Below, piece after piece: positions 17,591 through 27,141 of a stretch of 64,000 nucleotides of DNA. The position numbers and the translations under genes are program-made. This DNA is from Candidatus Brachybacter algidus (GTDB taxonomy: Bacteria; Bacteroidota; Bacteroidia; Chitinophagales; Saprospiraceae). The notes below the pieces were generated by a model. The model made no database searches. It was given only the letters and a program-made list of their open reading frames with translations, and was not told the DNA's origin. Location of the stretch: assembly GCA_016711705.1 (NCBI GenBank), contig JADJSK010000001.1, positions 1,178,001 through 1,242,000 of the forward strand, in the 5' to 3' direction. Each line of letters begins with the position of its first letter. Positions within the stretch are counted from its first letter, which is position 1.

Positions 17591-18022
17591 ATGAAATTAT
17601 TAATGAATGTATTTTTTGCAGCAATCGTCTTATTCACCAGTAATAATATGTTTGCACAGGATAAAACTCACCAGAAGGCTGAAAGAAGTCCCGAAACCAT
17701 GTCACAGCGACATGCAGAAAAAATGAAATCGGACCTGAATCTCAATGACGAGCAAACCAAAAAAGTATATGAAGTAAATCTCAAATACAACAAGGAAAGG
17801 CAAGCTAATCGCGAAAAACGATCTCAGGAACACGCTAAAAAAATGGCAGAAGCAAAGAATAAGAACGAACAGAAGAATGCCGAAATGAAAAACATCCTTA
17901 CCGCTGATCAATATTCCAAAATGATCCAGAACCAGGAAGCTAATAAGGCAAAAATGAAGCAAAAAGGCAGGAAGGCAAAGATCGTAAAGGGCAAAAGATG
18001 CGGAAGGATAAAGCGCCGGTGA
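17591..18022 (+). CDS. secreted, lysine-rich helical protein (DUF4890/Spy-like)
   Basis: A 143-residue exported protein. A signal peptide ends around residue 22 (NMFAQ). The mature part is a charged helical repeat of the DUF4890 type: SQRHAEKMKSDLNLNDEQTKKVYEVNLKYN, then NILTADQYSKMIQ, resembling Spy/CpxP-like LTxxQ motifs. The tail is extremely basic (KGRKAKIVKGKRCGRIKRR). Such proteins are usually periplasmic; the function is not established. The strong positive charge at the end could bind nucleic acid or lipid A phosphates, which is speculation. Confidence 0.8.
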   Translation: MKLLMNVFFAAIVLFTSNNMFAQDKTHQKAERSPETMSQRHAEKMKSDLNLNDEQTKKVYEVNLKYNKERQANREKRSQEHAKKMAEAKNKNEQKNAEMKNILTADQYSKMIQNQEANKAKMKQKGRKAKIVKGKRCGRIKRR

Positions 18023-18559
18023 AGGAGTAAAAGTCAGAATGTGAGAAGGTGAGAGGGTCAGAAAAGCAAACAGCGAGAGGCGAACAGCGAACGGTTGCTA
18101 AGATGGAGATCTTGCACGTAATTTGCTGAAGTTGTTAAAAAATGGGTGTCACTTAAATTTGACGCCTATTTTTAATTTTTTAATCTTGCTGAGTCCACCC
18201 CCTTGGCATCGCAAAAGCATCTTTTCGAAAATTGCTTCCATTTCACGAGCCGATTATTTAAAAGATGTTTTGACTTCACTTTGCCCAAGTAAAAACTTGT
18301 TCTTCGTTCCGTTTCGCTCCTAAAAATGATCCTTTGTGGATCTTTTTTAGTCTCTCACCATCCAAGGGGGGACATCCGTATTGCCTCATCTGTTGGTTTA
18401 TTATTAGAGATTATTCTTAATATCCTAAGTCATTGATTTTTTTAAAAAGTACAGTTGGTCTATTTTCCACCATTGGAGCAAGGCCATTCACTTCTATTTA
18501 ATTTTTATATGCAGTGAGCTGAATATCAAAACGTTCAATAAAAGAAGAAAATATCCGGC

Positions 18560-18607
18560 AACTTCCCCTCTGGTAGAGGGGTGGCAGCAGCCGGGGTGTC
18601 GAATGCC
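18560..18607 (+). repeat. GC-rich dispersed hairpin repeat (CTTCCCCTCT type), copy 2
   Basis: ACTTCCCCTCTGGTAGAGGGG forms a short hairpin, followed by GGCAGCAGCCGGGGTGTCG. Same family as 14065-14138 and 21620-21685. Confidence 0.6.
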
Positions 18608-18693
18608 GCATATATTCATAGGTATTGACAATAAATCTAAAATAATTTTTCAGCGGGTTACACATTAAAGTTTTGGAGAAGTGAATGACCCTA

Positions 18694-18813
18694 CCCTCCA
18701 AAGGGGGACATCCGTATTGCCTCATCTTTTAGTTCAATATTGGAGGAATTGATAAATTGAAAGTTGTTATTTTTAGTAATAAATATGATTGGATGATGTC
18801 CCCCTTTGGAGGG
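18694..18813. repeat. MITE-like element, copy 1
   Basis: About 120 bp with terminal inverted repeats: CCCTCCAAAGGGGGACAT at the left, ATGTCCCCCTTTGGAGGG at the right. The interior is AT-rich and noncoding. The same ends bound elements at 21395-21516 and 21764-21881, and a lone left end with matching interior (ACATCCGTATTGCCTCATCT) occurs at 18358-18392. Confidence 0.75.
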
Positions 18814-18841
18814 GGTTAGGGGGTGGACTCTCTAGTCTCTA

Positions 18842-18913
18842 GTGTATACCATCTAATGTCTAGCAACTAATATCTAGCATCTAATATCTAGCCTCTCGTC
18901 TCTAGCATCTAAT
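18842..18913 (-). repeat. short-period array after the stop of the dynamin-like gene
   Basis: Repeated words TCTAGCATCTAATA / TCTAGCCTCT, a degenerate 7/14-bp period, ending 3 bp from the TAG stop of the minus-strand gene. Another member of the arrays placed directly after stop codons. Confidence 0.65.
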
Positions 18914-18915
18914 TT

Positions 18916-20655
18916 CTACTTCCCTTTCATCATCTTTTCCAACTCCACCTCCGTCGAACGCAACTTCCTGTTCAACTCCTCGTATTTTGTGTCCACCTCC
19001 GCAATCTGCTTCTCCTCCGTCACCAACATCGAATCAAACCTATTAAAATTATCCTCGATCCTTCTTCTCAGGTGAGCAATGTATTGCTTCAATTGAGTAT
19101 TAACCTCATTTTCCAGTTTTTCCTTGCCCTTTTTGATCTCGGTGCTAAACCCGGAAACGATCTTGTTTTTCTTGACCATGGTGGTTACACCAGCGAATAT
19201 CAATCCAACAGCTGTCAATAACCCGCCGGTTACATCAAATACCGCACCTTGAGTCACTGCGGCTATAATGATGCCCACGACAGCAAGTCCGCTACCTGTA
19301 GCGATATTGGCTGAGACACCGCTTTGATCGGGAAATAAAGTCTGATCTTTAAAATTGTCAGATTTCTACAGGAAGCTGTTGAAAGTGTTTTGAAGGTCGG
19401 ACATGATGTAGTTTCGTCTTTCTGCGATGTCGGAGAAGATGTCCTGATCGTCTTTCAGGATCGTTTTTGAATTCTGAACCTTGAGCTGAATGATCTTCGC
19501 CATTTGCTGGATGCTTTCAGCCACATCCCCTACTCCATCATTGAGTTTTTTGCGGAGTTCGTTGTTGAGGTCATTTTCCAATTCGCTTGCGACTCCCTGC
19601 AACCAGGTTTTTAATGTGGTCTTTTTGTTAAAGATCGAGGTAAAAGATCTTTTGAGCATGACGGGAAAGGAAAGGCCATGATTGAGTTCCGTCAAAGCTC
19701 TCTGTGTCGCAATATCGTAGGCATTCAGAATATTTTCGATGAGCATATCGACATGTTTTCCGGAGCGCACTTCCTGTTGGTCAAGAGATTCAGTGATATC
19801 TGCCCTGAATTCTTTGTCCAGTTTGTACTGATCTTTTCTGATCTGCAGACCTGAACCGATCCTGTTCTGGATATTGATCAGCGTACCAAGGCTATTGCCC
19901 AGTTTGAGGTAGGGCGCCTTGCCTCCGGTGATATTTTTTGCGATATAATCCCTGACTTTTTTAAATCCGCTACCTGCCTTATCTCCATCGATCTCCTGTT
20001 TTGCACTGACGGCAAATACAATAGGATGTGCCATGCCTTTTTTCTCCGCCTGTTCTCTGACGCCATTCATATTGACTTCAAGGTCGGGTGCGTCGATGAG
20101 GTCTTTTTGCTGCAGGACGAAGATCACTTTCTTCTGCCAGTCGCCATGGATATAATTCAGAAAGTCCCAGGCACTTTGACGATATGGATTTTTACTTTCA
20201 AATACAAAAACGATAAGGTCGGATCCCGGAATAAAATCTTCTGTGATCTGTTGATGTTTTTCGACGATGGTATTCGTGCCGGGCGTATCCACGATGGCGA
20301 TCTCTTTGAGGATGTCGACGGGTTGGGTGATCTTCTTCAAAAACGGATTGATCATGATGACTTCCTCTTCTTCCCCCCAGACGATCTGTTGGATCGTGTC
20401 CGTCATGGGTTGCGGTGCCACCTTGGTCACTTCCTTCCCGGCATCGAGCAAGGCATTGATAAAACTACTTTTACCGGCTTTGACCTCACCCACTATGACA
20501 AACATAAATGGTTCATTGATCCTGTTGCGCAGGCCGCTGACCGTTTCAGCCAGTTCATCGTGATCGATCATGGTGGTCAGGTGGTGCACATCCTTGGCCA
20601 ATTCCTCCAGACGCACGCGGAATGAGAATACTTCCTGATTGATTATTTGGTTCAT
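18916..20655 (-). pseudogene. bacterial dynamin-like GTPase interrupted by an in-frame TAG
   Basis: Two open segments in the same frame (20655-19366 and 19365-18916) are separated only by one TAG at 19366-19368; read through, they make a protein of about 579 residues, the usual length of a bacterial dynamin-like protein. The first part is the GTPase and neck: G1 VGEVKAGKSSFINALL, G3 IVDTPGTNT, G4-like LQQKDL. The second part holds the hydrophobic membrane paddle (SGLAVVGIIIAAV and TGGLLTAVGLIFAGVTTM) and a C-terminal coiled coil. Truncation at TAG would remove membrane binding. I chose ATG 20655 (MNQIINQEV); the frame extends 16 codons further. Could be nonsense mutation, sequence error or readthrough. 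Confidence 0.85.
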
Positions 20656-20912
20656 GTGTTGTTTATGTGTTATCGCAAACGTAGATGCTTGTGGCACATA
20701 CAATGCTTTTAAGGGAGGTAAAGTTAAGGATTATTTGGGGAGGGGTGGGAAATTGTTGCGGATGGTGTGATTTAAATGATAATTAGTGAAGCTTTAGAAA
20801 ACACGCAAGTAAATATAATACCGAAATTTTCCAAGTTTAACTAACTAAAATTAAAAAAAACCGTCTATGAACTAAACATCCTTAAATTTATACCAAATCC
20901 AACTCCTAATTC

Positions 20913-21350
20913 ATGTGCCAAGTCTCCGACCAAATCAAATTATGTTCCTGCAAAACTAAAAATGTTGAATCACTCAAACATTATTGGCATATAAAAAGGA
21001 AGAACAAAGATACCTCTTACATTGTGAGTGAATTATTCATGCCGGCAGATATTGGTGAAGAAAATGATGAAATAAATATGGATATCATCCTGAGTAAATT
21101 AAACATGGGAAACATATTCGACATGGATATCAAGCATAAAAACAATGACATTTTAGAACTCGTTTTTAGTTTCAAAGCGGACCGTGAGAGATTCCGTAAC
21201 TTTTCACCAAACACCGGAGATTTTCTGGCCTACGCTTTTAAATATAGAAATGGACAGTGGAAAAAGTTTGACTATGAGAATTGGGTCATCAACTTTGATG
21301 AAGTAGAAAAGGGAAAAATTGTAAATCCGTTTAAGAGTAAAAAAAATTAA
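20913..21350 (+). CDS. hypothetical protein
   Basis: A 145-residue soluble protein with no domain I recognise. The N-terminus has three Cys (MCQVSDQIKLCSCKTKN) that could bind metal. The rest alternates charged strands and helices, and ends with basic FKSKKN. It is not linked to neighbours: the dynamin-like gene is divergent and a repeat-rich gap follows. Codon use looks normal, so I accept it as a gene with moderate confidence. Confidence 0.6.
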   Translation: MCQVSDQIKLCSCKTKNVESLKHYWHIKRKNKDTSYIVSELFMPADIGEENDEINMDIILSKLNMGNIFDMDIKHKNNDILELVFSFKADRERFRNFSPNTGDFLAYAFKYRNGQWKKFDYENWVINFDEVEKGKIVNPFKSKKN

Positions 21351-21394
21351 AGGGCAAGTTAATTGTTGTTTTAGTGTGGTCCACCCCCTTGGCC

Positions 21395-21516
21395 CCCTCC
21401 AAAGGGGGACATCCTTAAATGCTCATATTTTAGTTTATAAATGAAGGCGGTTTTTAAAAATTGTAAATATTATTTTTTATCAAAACGTTGTTGGGATCGA
21501 TTTCCCCCTTTGGAGG
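21395..21516. repeat. MITE-like element, copy 2
   Basis: Left end CCCTCCAAAGGGGGACATCC, right end GATTTCCCCCTTTGGAGG. The interior shares long identical words with copy 3 (TTAAATGCTCATATTTTAGT, then TTTATCAAAACG and GTTGGGA), so the two are recent relatives. Confidence 0.8.
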
Positions 21517-21619
21517 TCAGTGTCATTAATTTCTCCAAAATTTTAATATGTAACTCGTTGATAAATTAAATAAGTGTTGCTTAAATTTTTATTATAAACA
21601 TGAAATTATGACGACAATC

Positions 21620-21685
21620 AACACCCCGGCTGCCGCCACCCCCGCCTATTCACGCGGGCAAGCATCTGCGAGAGGGGAAGTTGCG
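21620..21685 (-). repeat. GC-rich dispersed hairpin repeat (CTTCCCCTCT type), copy 3, reversed
   Basis: ACACCCCGGCTGCCGCCACC ... GCGAGAGGGGAAGTTGCG, the reverse orientation of the copies at 14065 and 18560, with a GC-rich central hairpin. Confidence 0.6.
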
Positions 21686-21763
21686 ACATCTTTTCTTCTT
21701 TTTTTGAAAGTATTGATTTTCAACATTATTCACATAATGACAAAATAGGAGTGAGTGACCCTA

Positions 21764-21881
21764 CTCCGAAGGGGGACATCCTTAAATGCTCATATTTTAG
21801 TTTATAAATGGAGGCGGTTTGTAAATTGTAACGATAGTTTTTTATCAAAACGATGTTGGGAACGATTTCCCCCTTTGGAGG
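21764..21881. repeat. MITE-like element, copy 3
   Basis: Degenerate left end (CTCCGAAGGGGGACATCC), intact right end GATTTCCCCCTTTGGAGG, and an interior nearly identical to copy 2. Confidence 0.8.
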
Positions 21882-22049
21882 AGGGGTAAGGGGAGGACCT
21901 GATGTCACTAAATATCAATCATCCAATAATTTCAACGGAGGGATAGAAAATATTTACTACTTTGGAACTTCAAACACATTGTATCCATTGAGAGACTAAA
22001 GAACTACTACCCTATCAAGATCATAAATAATTCATAAAATTAAAATTTT

Positions 22050-23147
22050 ATGCCAGATAAAGAATACCCATTCTATCTGAAGTCAACAGTAATTCTTTTC
22101 GGTATAGCGCTACTGGCTTTAATATTATACACTTTGCAGGACATAATGGTTCCCCTGGCATTTGCGATGATTTTTGCTATATTGTTAAATCCGTTGTATA
22201 ATTGGTTTCAAAAACATAAGGTACCCAATATCCTTTCCATCCTTATAACACTCTTTCTGGCAACTATTGTATTGGCAGCTATTCTATATTTCCTTTCGGC
22301 ACAGGTCTCAACGTTTAGCGAAACACTGCCTTTACTTAAAGAAAAATTCGGTACACTTTCTACAGCATTTGGTAGTTGGACGGAGGAACATCTAGGCATC
22401 ACTATACAGAAACAGATCGAACTGTTAAATGAAGCTTTGAATAGCAGTAAGGCCTTTGTTGGATCTACGTTAAGTACTGTAGTTGGCACATTAAGCATAC
22501 TATTCCTGTTGCCCGTTTACATTTTTCTGTTTCTATTTTATAAGACGCTCATTCTTAACTTTCTTTTTGAAGTATTTGATGAAAAAAATTCCAAACAGGT
22601 AAGCGATATCTTGAAGGAGACAAAATCAGCAGTTCAAAGTTATATGATTGGGCTTCTAATTGAAACGTTGATCATAGCCACATTGAATTCTATTGCATTG
22701 TCCCTATTGGGAGTTAAGTATGCTATTTTACTTGGTGTTATTGGGGCGCTGCTAAATCTTATACCATACATCGGTGGAGTAATAGCTATTGCATTGCCCG
22801 TGTTAATTGCGACTGTAACATCCGATGGGTATCATACACAATTGGGAATTTTAATAGCTTACATTATTATTCAATTTGTTGATAATAATATAATCATTCC
22901 TAGAATTGTTTCTTCCAAAGTGCAAATTAATGCGCTTATATCCATCATCACAGTTTTACTTGGCTCAGCACTTTGGGGTGTGGCAGGTATGTTTCTTTCC
23001 ATTCCGTTTATTGCCATTTTAAAAATAATATTCGATAGAATTCCTGAGTTGAAAGCGTGGGGAAAATTATTAGGGGATACTGTACCAACGCGCCATATAG
23101 GTGAAATATGGAATAAAAGAAAAACAAGGAAAGCAGCAGCAAAATAG
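22050..23147 (+). CDS. AI-2E family transporter (PF01594)
   Basis: A 365-residue inner-membrane protein of the AI-2E (TqsA/PerM/YdiK) family. The layout is typical: paired N-terminal helices (residues 10-45), a third near 60-80, a soluble segment of about 80-145, and the C-terminal block of helices including GVKYAILLGVIGALLNLIPYIGG and IIIQFVDNNIIIPRIV, the family signature. Members export autoinducer-2 or exchange sodium/proton; the substrate cannot be told from sequence. Monocistronic. Confidence 0.92.
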   Translation: MPDKEYPFYLKSTVILFGIALLALILYTLQDIMVPLAFAMIFAILLNPLYNWFQKHKVPNILSILITLFLATIVLAAILYFLSAQVSTFSETLPLLKEKFGTLSTAFGSWTEEHLGITIQKQIELLNEALNSSKAFVGSTLSTVVGTLSILFLLPVYIFLFLFYKTLILNFLFEVFDEKNSKQVSDILKETKSAVQSYMIGLLIETLIIATLNSIALSLLGVKYAILLGVIGALLNLIPYIGGVIAIALPVLIATVTSDGYHTQLGILIAYIIIQFVDNNIIIPRIVSSKVQINALISIITVLLGSALWGVAGMFLSIPFIAILKIIFDRIPELKAWGKLLGDTVPTRHIGEIWNKRKTRKAAAK

Positions 23148-23515
23148 GCTGTTTGAAAAATATGGTTGGTGAAAAGTTTAACATTACATATAATCTTAAT
23201 ATATCTTACTCAAGTTTCGGCAGTTTAGACGCAAAGAAAGAAGGCTGATGTTAGATGTTAGATGGAGTTTAGTTAATTTATTCATGTTTTTTCTTTTATT
23301 GGGTTTAAAAGAATATCCGTTTGATTGATAGAAAGCCATCTTATGCGAAATGAAATATTAAATTGACCAAAAATATGCAGTGTAATACCGAGCTGAGCCC
23401 CTCAGGCTTTTTCAATCTGATGCTTGATATATTGATAATTGGTGTACGGGTATGCAATTCACGAGAAACGGCAAGCATTTCCCCTACACTACTTGCAAAC
23501 TAGAACACTAGTCTA
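23148..23515. other. intergenic stretch, nothing recognised
   Basis: Between convergent genes. Apart from short runs like TTAGATGTTAGATGG (23247-23262, 7-bp period) I see no gene, RNA or clear terminator. Confidence 0.5.
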
Positions 23516-24119
23516 CTATAATACTTCCCTCCCATAATTCCCCATACAAAACAACAGATCCAGACAACTTAAATTATTCTGAAAACCAAACCGATCCTCA
23601 AATACCTGTGGATAATATTTTGTAGAAAAAGAGGTGAAGTTATTTGGTAAACAAGTATTTCTGACATCTATTCCATCAAATTCCTCGATGTAACTTTCAG
23701 TAAATTGAATATTGAGATTCAGTTTGAAATACTTACTGATCAACTCAAGACATTTTGTGTTCAGTTCGAATAGTAATTCATTTTTACTCAGAAGAATTTC
23801 TGATATTTCATCAAAGAAATAGATAAAATATGGTGACTTTCCATAAGCAGTTTTGATGGCAGAAAGGTGTTTCTTGGGCCAGTTTTCGTCATAACTAATT
23901 TCAACTTCTGCCATCGGCATCTGTGAGTTTTTACCTTTTTTTAATGGGATGATTAATTGTTGAGGGCCGTTGCCGGAGGAGATTACACATTTGTTTCTTA
24001 AGGTGCCCTTTTCGATAATGTTCGTGTATGTCAGTAAAAACAATATCCTTACCGACCATTTCATTTAATAAAGATATTGGAGGGAAATAAATGGATTCTA
24101 AGAGGAGGTTGGTATTCAT
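23516..24119 (-). pseudogene. WbqC-like protein gene with a one-base frameshift
   Basis: The WbqC-like family occurs in polysaccharide and signal-peptidase gene neighbourhoods; its function is poorly defined. Frame one encodes MNTNLLLESIYFPPISLLNE ... DIHEHYRK; a second frame continues GTLRNKCVISSGNGPQQLIIPLKKG and ends with the typical NLSCLDLLFCMGNYGREVL. Joining them restores a normal protein of about 200 residues. The break lies at a CCCTTTT run (24006-24012; AAAAGGG on the coding strand), where one extra base explains it. No other lesion is seen, so either a recent mutation or a consensus error. Confidence 0.85.
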
Positions 24120-24451
24120 TGTTTGATTTCTACTAACAAGGTACTTCGGCTATAGTAAGGTAATAATTTGATTTTATGTTGATTAAAAGCAAAATGAATT
24201 TTGCAGACACCAGAACTTAGGTTAACTTAAGCTCAACATTTCATAGCTAAAGATCTAATATAATTCAAAGTCAAACCTATGATTGTGCTGCTCAGCGTAG
24301 GTTAACCTACGTTGGGGTCTCTTAAAGGTTTACTTTGAAATATCCAAAAAAGATGAATATTCCCAAGATTTAATAGGGACAAATTCTCCCTGCTACAATA
24401 TGGTCAAAACCTAACTTTCAAACACGCCAAACCCCAAACCCCAAACTAATT
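24120..24451. other. intergenic stretch with GGTTAACC palindromes
   Basis: No gene seen. It holds the second copy of the dispersed GGTTAACC repeat and a related half (ACTTAGGTTAACTTAAG near 24219). Confidence 0.6.
24287..24354 (-). repeat. dispersed repeat with GGTTAACC palindrome, copy B
   Basis: CGTAGGTTAACCTACG (24296-24311) is a perfect 16-bp palindrome. On the minus strand it is preceded by TATTTCAAAGTAAA and an ATCTTTTTT word, the same order as in copy A at 9168-9236. Confidence 0.6.
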
Positions 24452-25591
24452 CTACGAATTTTTAATGATCTCTCTTGCAATTACAATCTTTTGGATCTCA
24501 GAAGTACCTTCGCCGATGGTACACAACTTACTGTCTCTGAAAAACTTCTCCACAGGGAAATCTTTTGTGTAACCGTAACCACCATGGATTTGGATAGCTT
24601 CAGTTGCAGCCCACACACATACTTCAGAAGCATAGTATTTTGCCATGGCTCCTTCCTTGGTCATTTTCTTGCCATTGTTTTTAAGATCTGCAGCTTGTCT
24701 AGTCAACAATTCTGCTGCTTCAATCCTGGTAGCCATATCAGCCAATTTGAATGATATCGCCTGGAAATTAACAATCGCTTGTCCGAACTGATGTCTTTCC
24801 TTAGCATACTTGACAGACGCTTCATACGAACCTTTTGCTATACCCAATGATAACGCAGCAATAGATATTCTACCACCGTCAAGGACCTTCATTGACTGAA
24901 CAAAACCCTCTCCAACTTGACCTAACATTTGAGATTTATGCACTCGACAGTTATCAAAGACCATTTCTGCAGTCTCTGAGGCACGCATACCAAGTTTATT
25001 CTCTTTTTTACCGGCATTAAAACCAGGAGTTCCTCTCTCAACTACAAAAGCTGTCATTCCATGAGAATCAAGTAATTCACCTGTTCTGACGATGACTACG
25101 GCAACTTCACCTGAGATCCCGTGAGTGATCCAGTTTTTAGTACCATTGATGACATAATCATCCCCATCCTGAACAGCTACACATTGCATTCTTCCCGCAT
25201 CACTACCTGTATTTGCCTCAGTAAGACCCCAAGCTCCGATCCATTCACCGCTTGCAAGTTTTGGAAGATATTTTCTTTTTTGCTCCTCATTTCCGAAAGC
25301 AAGAATGTGCCCGGTACACAAAGAGTTGTGTGCCGCAACAGATAGTCCGATTGAACTATCCACTTTCGTTATCTCTTCGATCACCGTGATATATTCCTGG
25401 TATCCAAGGCCGGATCCGCCGTATTCTTCTGGAACTAAGACCCCTAAAAAGCCATGTTGACCCAACGCACGCATTGTTTCTATAGGGAAAAATTGGGCTT
25501 CATCCCACTCCATTATGTGAGGTCTGATGTAAGTTTCTGCAAAGTCTTTAGCACTCTGCTTGATCATTTCAAGATTTTCCTGAGTGGTCAT
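24452..25591 (-). CDS. acyl-CoA dehydrogenase
   Basis: A 379-residue FAD-dependent acyl-CoA dehydrogenase of fatty-acid or branched-chain acyl-CoA oxidation. Signatures: WGLTEANTGSDAG (FAD/substrate segment near residue 130) and the C-terminal QIHGGYGYTKDFPVEKFFRDSK with the probable catalytic Glu in PVEKF. Full length, cytoplasmic. Specificity (short-chain, glutaryl, isovaleryl) is not readable. It lies just downstream of rarA on the same strand, 74 bp apart. Confidence 0.95.
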   Translation of the reverse strand: MTTQENLEMIKQSAKDFAETYIRPHIMEWDEAQFFPIETMRALGQHGFLGVLVPEEYGGSGLGYQEYITVIEEITKVDSSIGLSVAAHNSLCTGHILAFGNEEQKRKYLPKLASGEWIGAWGLTEANTGSDAGRMQCVAVQDGDDYVINGTKNWITHGISGEVAVVIVRTGELLDSHGMTAFVVERGTPGFNAGKKENKLGMRASETAEMVFDNCRVHKSQMLGQVGEGFVQSMKVLDGGRISIAALSLGIAKGSYEASVKYAKERHQFGQAIVNFQAISFKLADMATRIEAAELLTRQAADLKNNGKKMTKEGAMAKYYASEVCVWAATEAIQIHGGYGYTKDFPVEKFFRDSKLCTIGEGTSEIQKIVIAREIIKNS

Positions 25592-25665
25592 ATTTTATTT
25601 TCTATTTTGGTGCGAAACTACCATAAATTAGGCTAAAAACTTAATTCAAATGGAATTTAGTTTTC

Positions 25666-26937
25666 TTATTTACCATATTTTGTTGTCCACCTTGCTTTTA
25701 AAAATGAATTTAATTTTTCCTCAGCCGCATTTTCACCTGGCTCATAAAATTTTATATCGGTTAATTGATCAGGCAAAAACTGCTGATCGATAAAGTTATT
25801 ATCGAAATCATGGGCGTATTTATATCCTTTGCCGTAGTCAAGTTTTGCCATCAAATTGGTAGGGGCATTCCTCAAGTGGAGTGGGACAGGCAAGTTTCCA
25901 GTTTTATTTACTGCATCCATGGCCTTTCCTATAGCTAAATAAGCCGAATTACTTTTGGGAGAAGAAGCAAGATAAATACAGGCTTCTGCCATGACAATGC
26001 GTGCTTCCGGCATACCGATCTTGTGCACTGCATCCATGCAGCTTTGAGCTATGAGAAGCCCATTCACATTAGCTAATCCAATATCTTCTGAAGCGAGGAT
26101 GACCATGCGCCGACAAATAAACATTGGGTCCTCCCCTCCTATCAGCATCCTCGCCATATAATACAAGGCTGCATTGGGATCGCTTCCTCTTATAGATTTA
26201 ATAAAAGCAGAAATCATGTCATAATGATATTCTCCACCCTTGTCGTAAGCGATTTGTTTGACTTTGATCGCTTCTTCGATGACTTCATTGTTGATGATGA
26301 TCTTTCCACCATCATTCATGGCGCACACGATCTCCAGAATATTATAAAGCTTTCTGGCATCACCACCGGAAAAATAAATTAGTGCATCATATTCCTGAAC
26401 TTCAATATCCTGGCCGGCAAGAAATGAATCTGTTTGAATGGCATTGTCCACCATCGCTTTCAACTCATCGGCTGAAAGCTCCTGCAACACATATACCTGA
26501 CATCTGGACAATAAGGCCTGGTTGACTTCGAATGAAGGATTCTCTGTCGTGGCGCCAATCAACACAATAATGCCCTTTTCCACAGCTTCCAGCAAAGCAT
26601 CCTGTTGGGACTTGTTGAATCTATGGATCTCGTCAATAAATAGAATAGGACTTTTCTTGTTGAAAAGATCAATTCTACTTGCCTTTTCGATGGTTTCACG
26701 GACATCTTTTACACCTGCATTGATGGCACTTAAACTGTAGATCTTTCTGTCGATATATTCAGCGACTAACAGCGCCAATGATGTCTTACCAACACCTGGT
26801 GGTCCCCAAAATATGCTTGAATGTATCGTTTTTTGCTCTAACAACCTTCTGAAAGGAGCACCCTCACCCATAAGGTGTTGCTGACCGAAATAATCAGCAG
26901 GTTTTTTCGGCCGCATCCGTTCTGCAAGTGGTGTCAT
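25666..26937 (-). CDS. rarA: replication-associated recombination protein A (AAA+ ATPase)
   Basis: RarA/MgsA is a clamp-loader-like AAA+ ATPase acting at stalled replication forks. The 423 residues contain Walker A GPPGVGKTSLA near 45, Walker B ILFIDEIHRF near 100, sensor-1 GATTENPSFEVN, and the MgsA C-terminal tetramerisation region (DPNAALYYMARMLIGGEDP, AIGKAMDAV, HLRNAPTNLMAKLDYGKGYKYAHD). Length is normal for the family. Probably transcribed separately from the acyl-CoA dehydrogenase gene that follows. Confidence 0.96.
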   Translation of the reverse strand: MTPLAERMRPKKPADYFGQQHLMGEGAPFRRLLEQKTIHSSIFWGPPGVGKTSLALLVAEYIDRKIYSLSAINAGVKDVRETIEKASRIDLFNKKSPILFIDEIHRFNKSQQDALLEAVEKGIIVLIGATTENPSFEVNQALLSRCQVYVLQELSADELKAMVDNAIQTDSFLAGQDIEVQEYDALIYFSGGDARKLYNILEIVCAMNDGGKIIINNEVIEEAIKVKQIAYDKGGEYHYDMISAFIKSIRGSDPNAALYYMARMLIGGEDPMFICRRMVILASEDIGLANVNGLLIAQSCMDAVHKIGMPEARIVMAEACIYLASSPKSNSAYLAIGKAMDAVNKTGNLPVPLHLRNAPTNLMAKLDYGKGYKYAHDFDNNFIDQQFLPDQLTDIKFYEPGENAAEEKLNSFLKARWTTKYGK

Positions 26938-26999
26938 GAAAAATTACTTTACGCTAAACTTAAAATTAATAAAAATCGATCACTAATATTTATAAAGAA

Positions 27000-27141
27000 T
27001 GGGTAATTGGTAATCGGTATTGAGTAATAAGTAATGGGTAATATGCCATCGGTCATGAGGACACCTTCTAACTTCCTCACCCTATCACCCTCTCAACTTC
27101 TAATTTCTGACTACTGACCTCTGCCTACTGACCCCTGCCTC
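27000..27141. repeat. short-period arrays after the stop of the M1 peptidase gene
   Basis: Two blocks: GGTAATTGGTAATCGG-type units (27000-27050, reverse orientation relative to the gene) and CTGACTACTGACCTCTGCC-like units (27104-27141) that run into the TAG stop of the minus-strand gene. Both have a roughly 7-bp period. Confidence 0.65.

Larger units (their letters stand above)
18023..18915. other. repeat-rich intergenic region
   Basis: No convincing gene over about 0.9 kb. It holds half or full copies of a MITE-like element (18358-18392 half copy, 18694-18813 full), a GC-rich hairpin repeat (18560-18607), and a short-period array of TCTAGCATCTAA-like words (18842-18913) that abuts the stop codon of the dynamin-like gene. 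Confidence 0.7.
21351..22049. other. repeat-rich intergenic region with two MITE-like copies
   Basis: No gene seen over 0.7 kb. It contains two near-identical inverted-repeat elements (21395-21516 and 21764-21881) flanking a reversed GC-rich hairpin repeat (21620-21685). The final 150 bp before 22050 are AT-rich and probably carry the transporter promoter. Confidence 0.7.

Noticed and set aside
20026..20625. Long plus-strand frame opposite the dynamin-like GTPase domain
   Set aside because: Mirror of the G-domain coding sequence; no independent family features.
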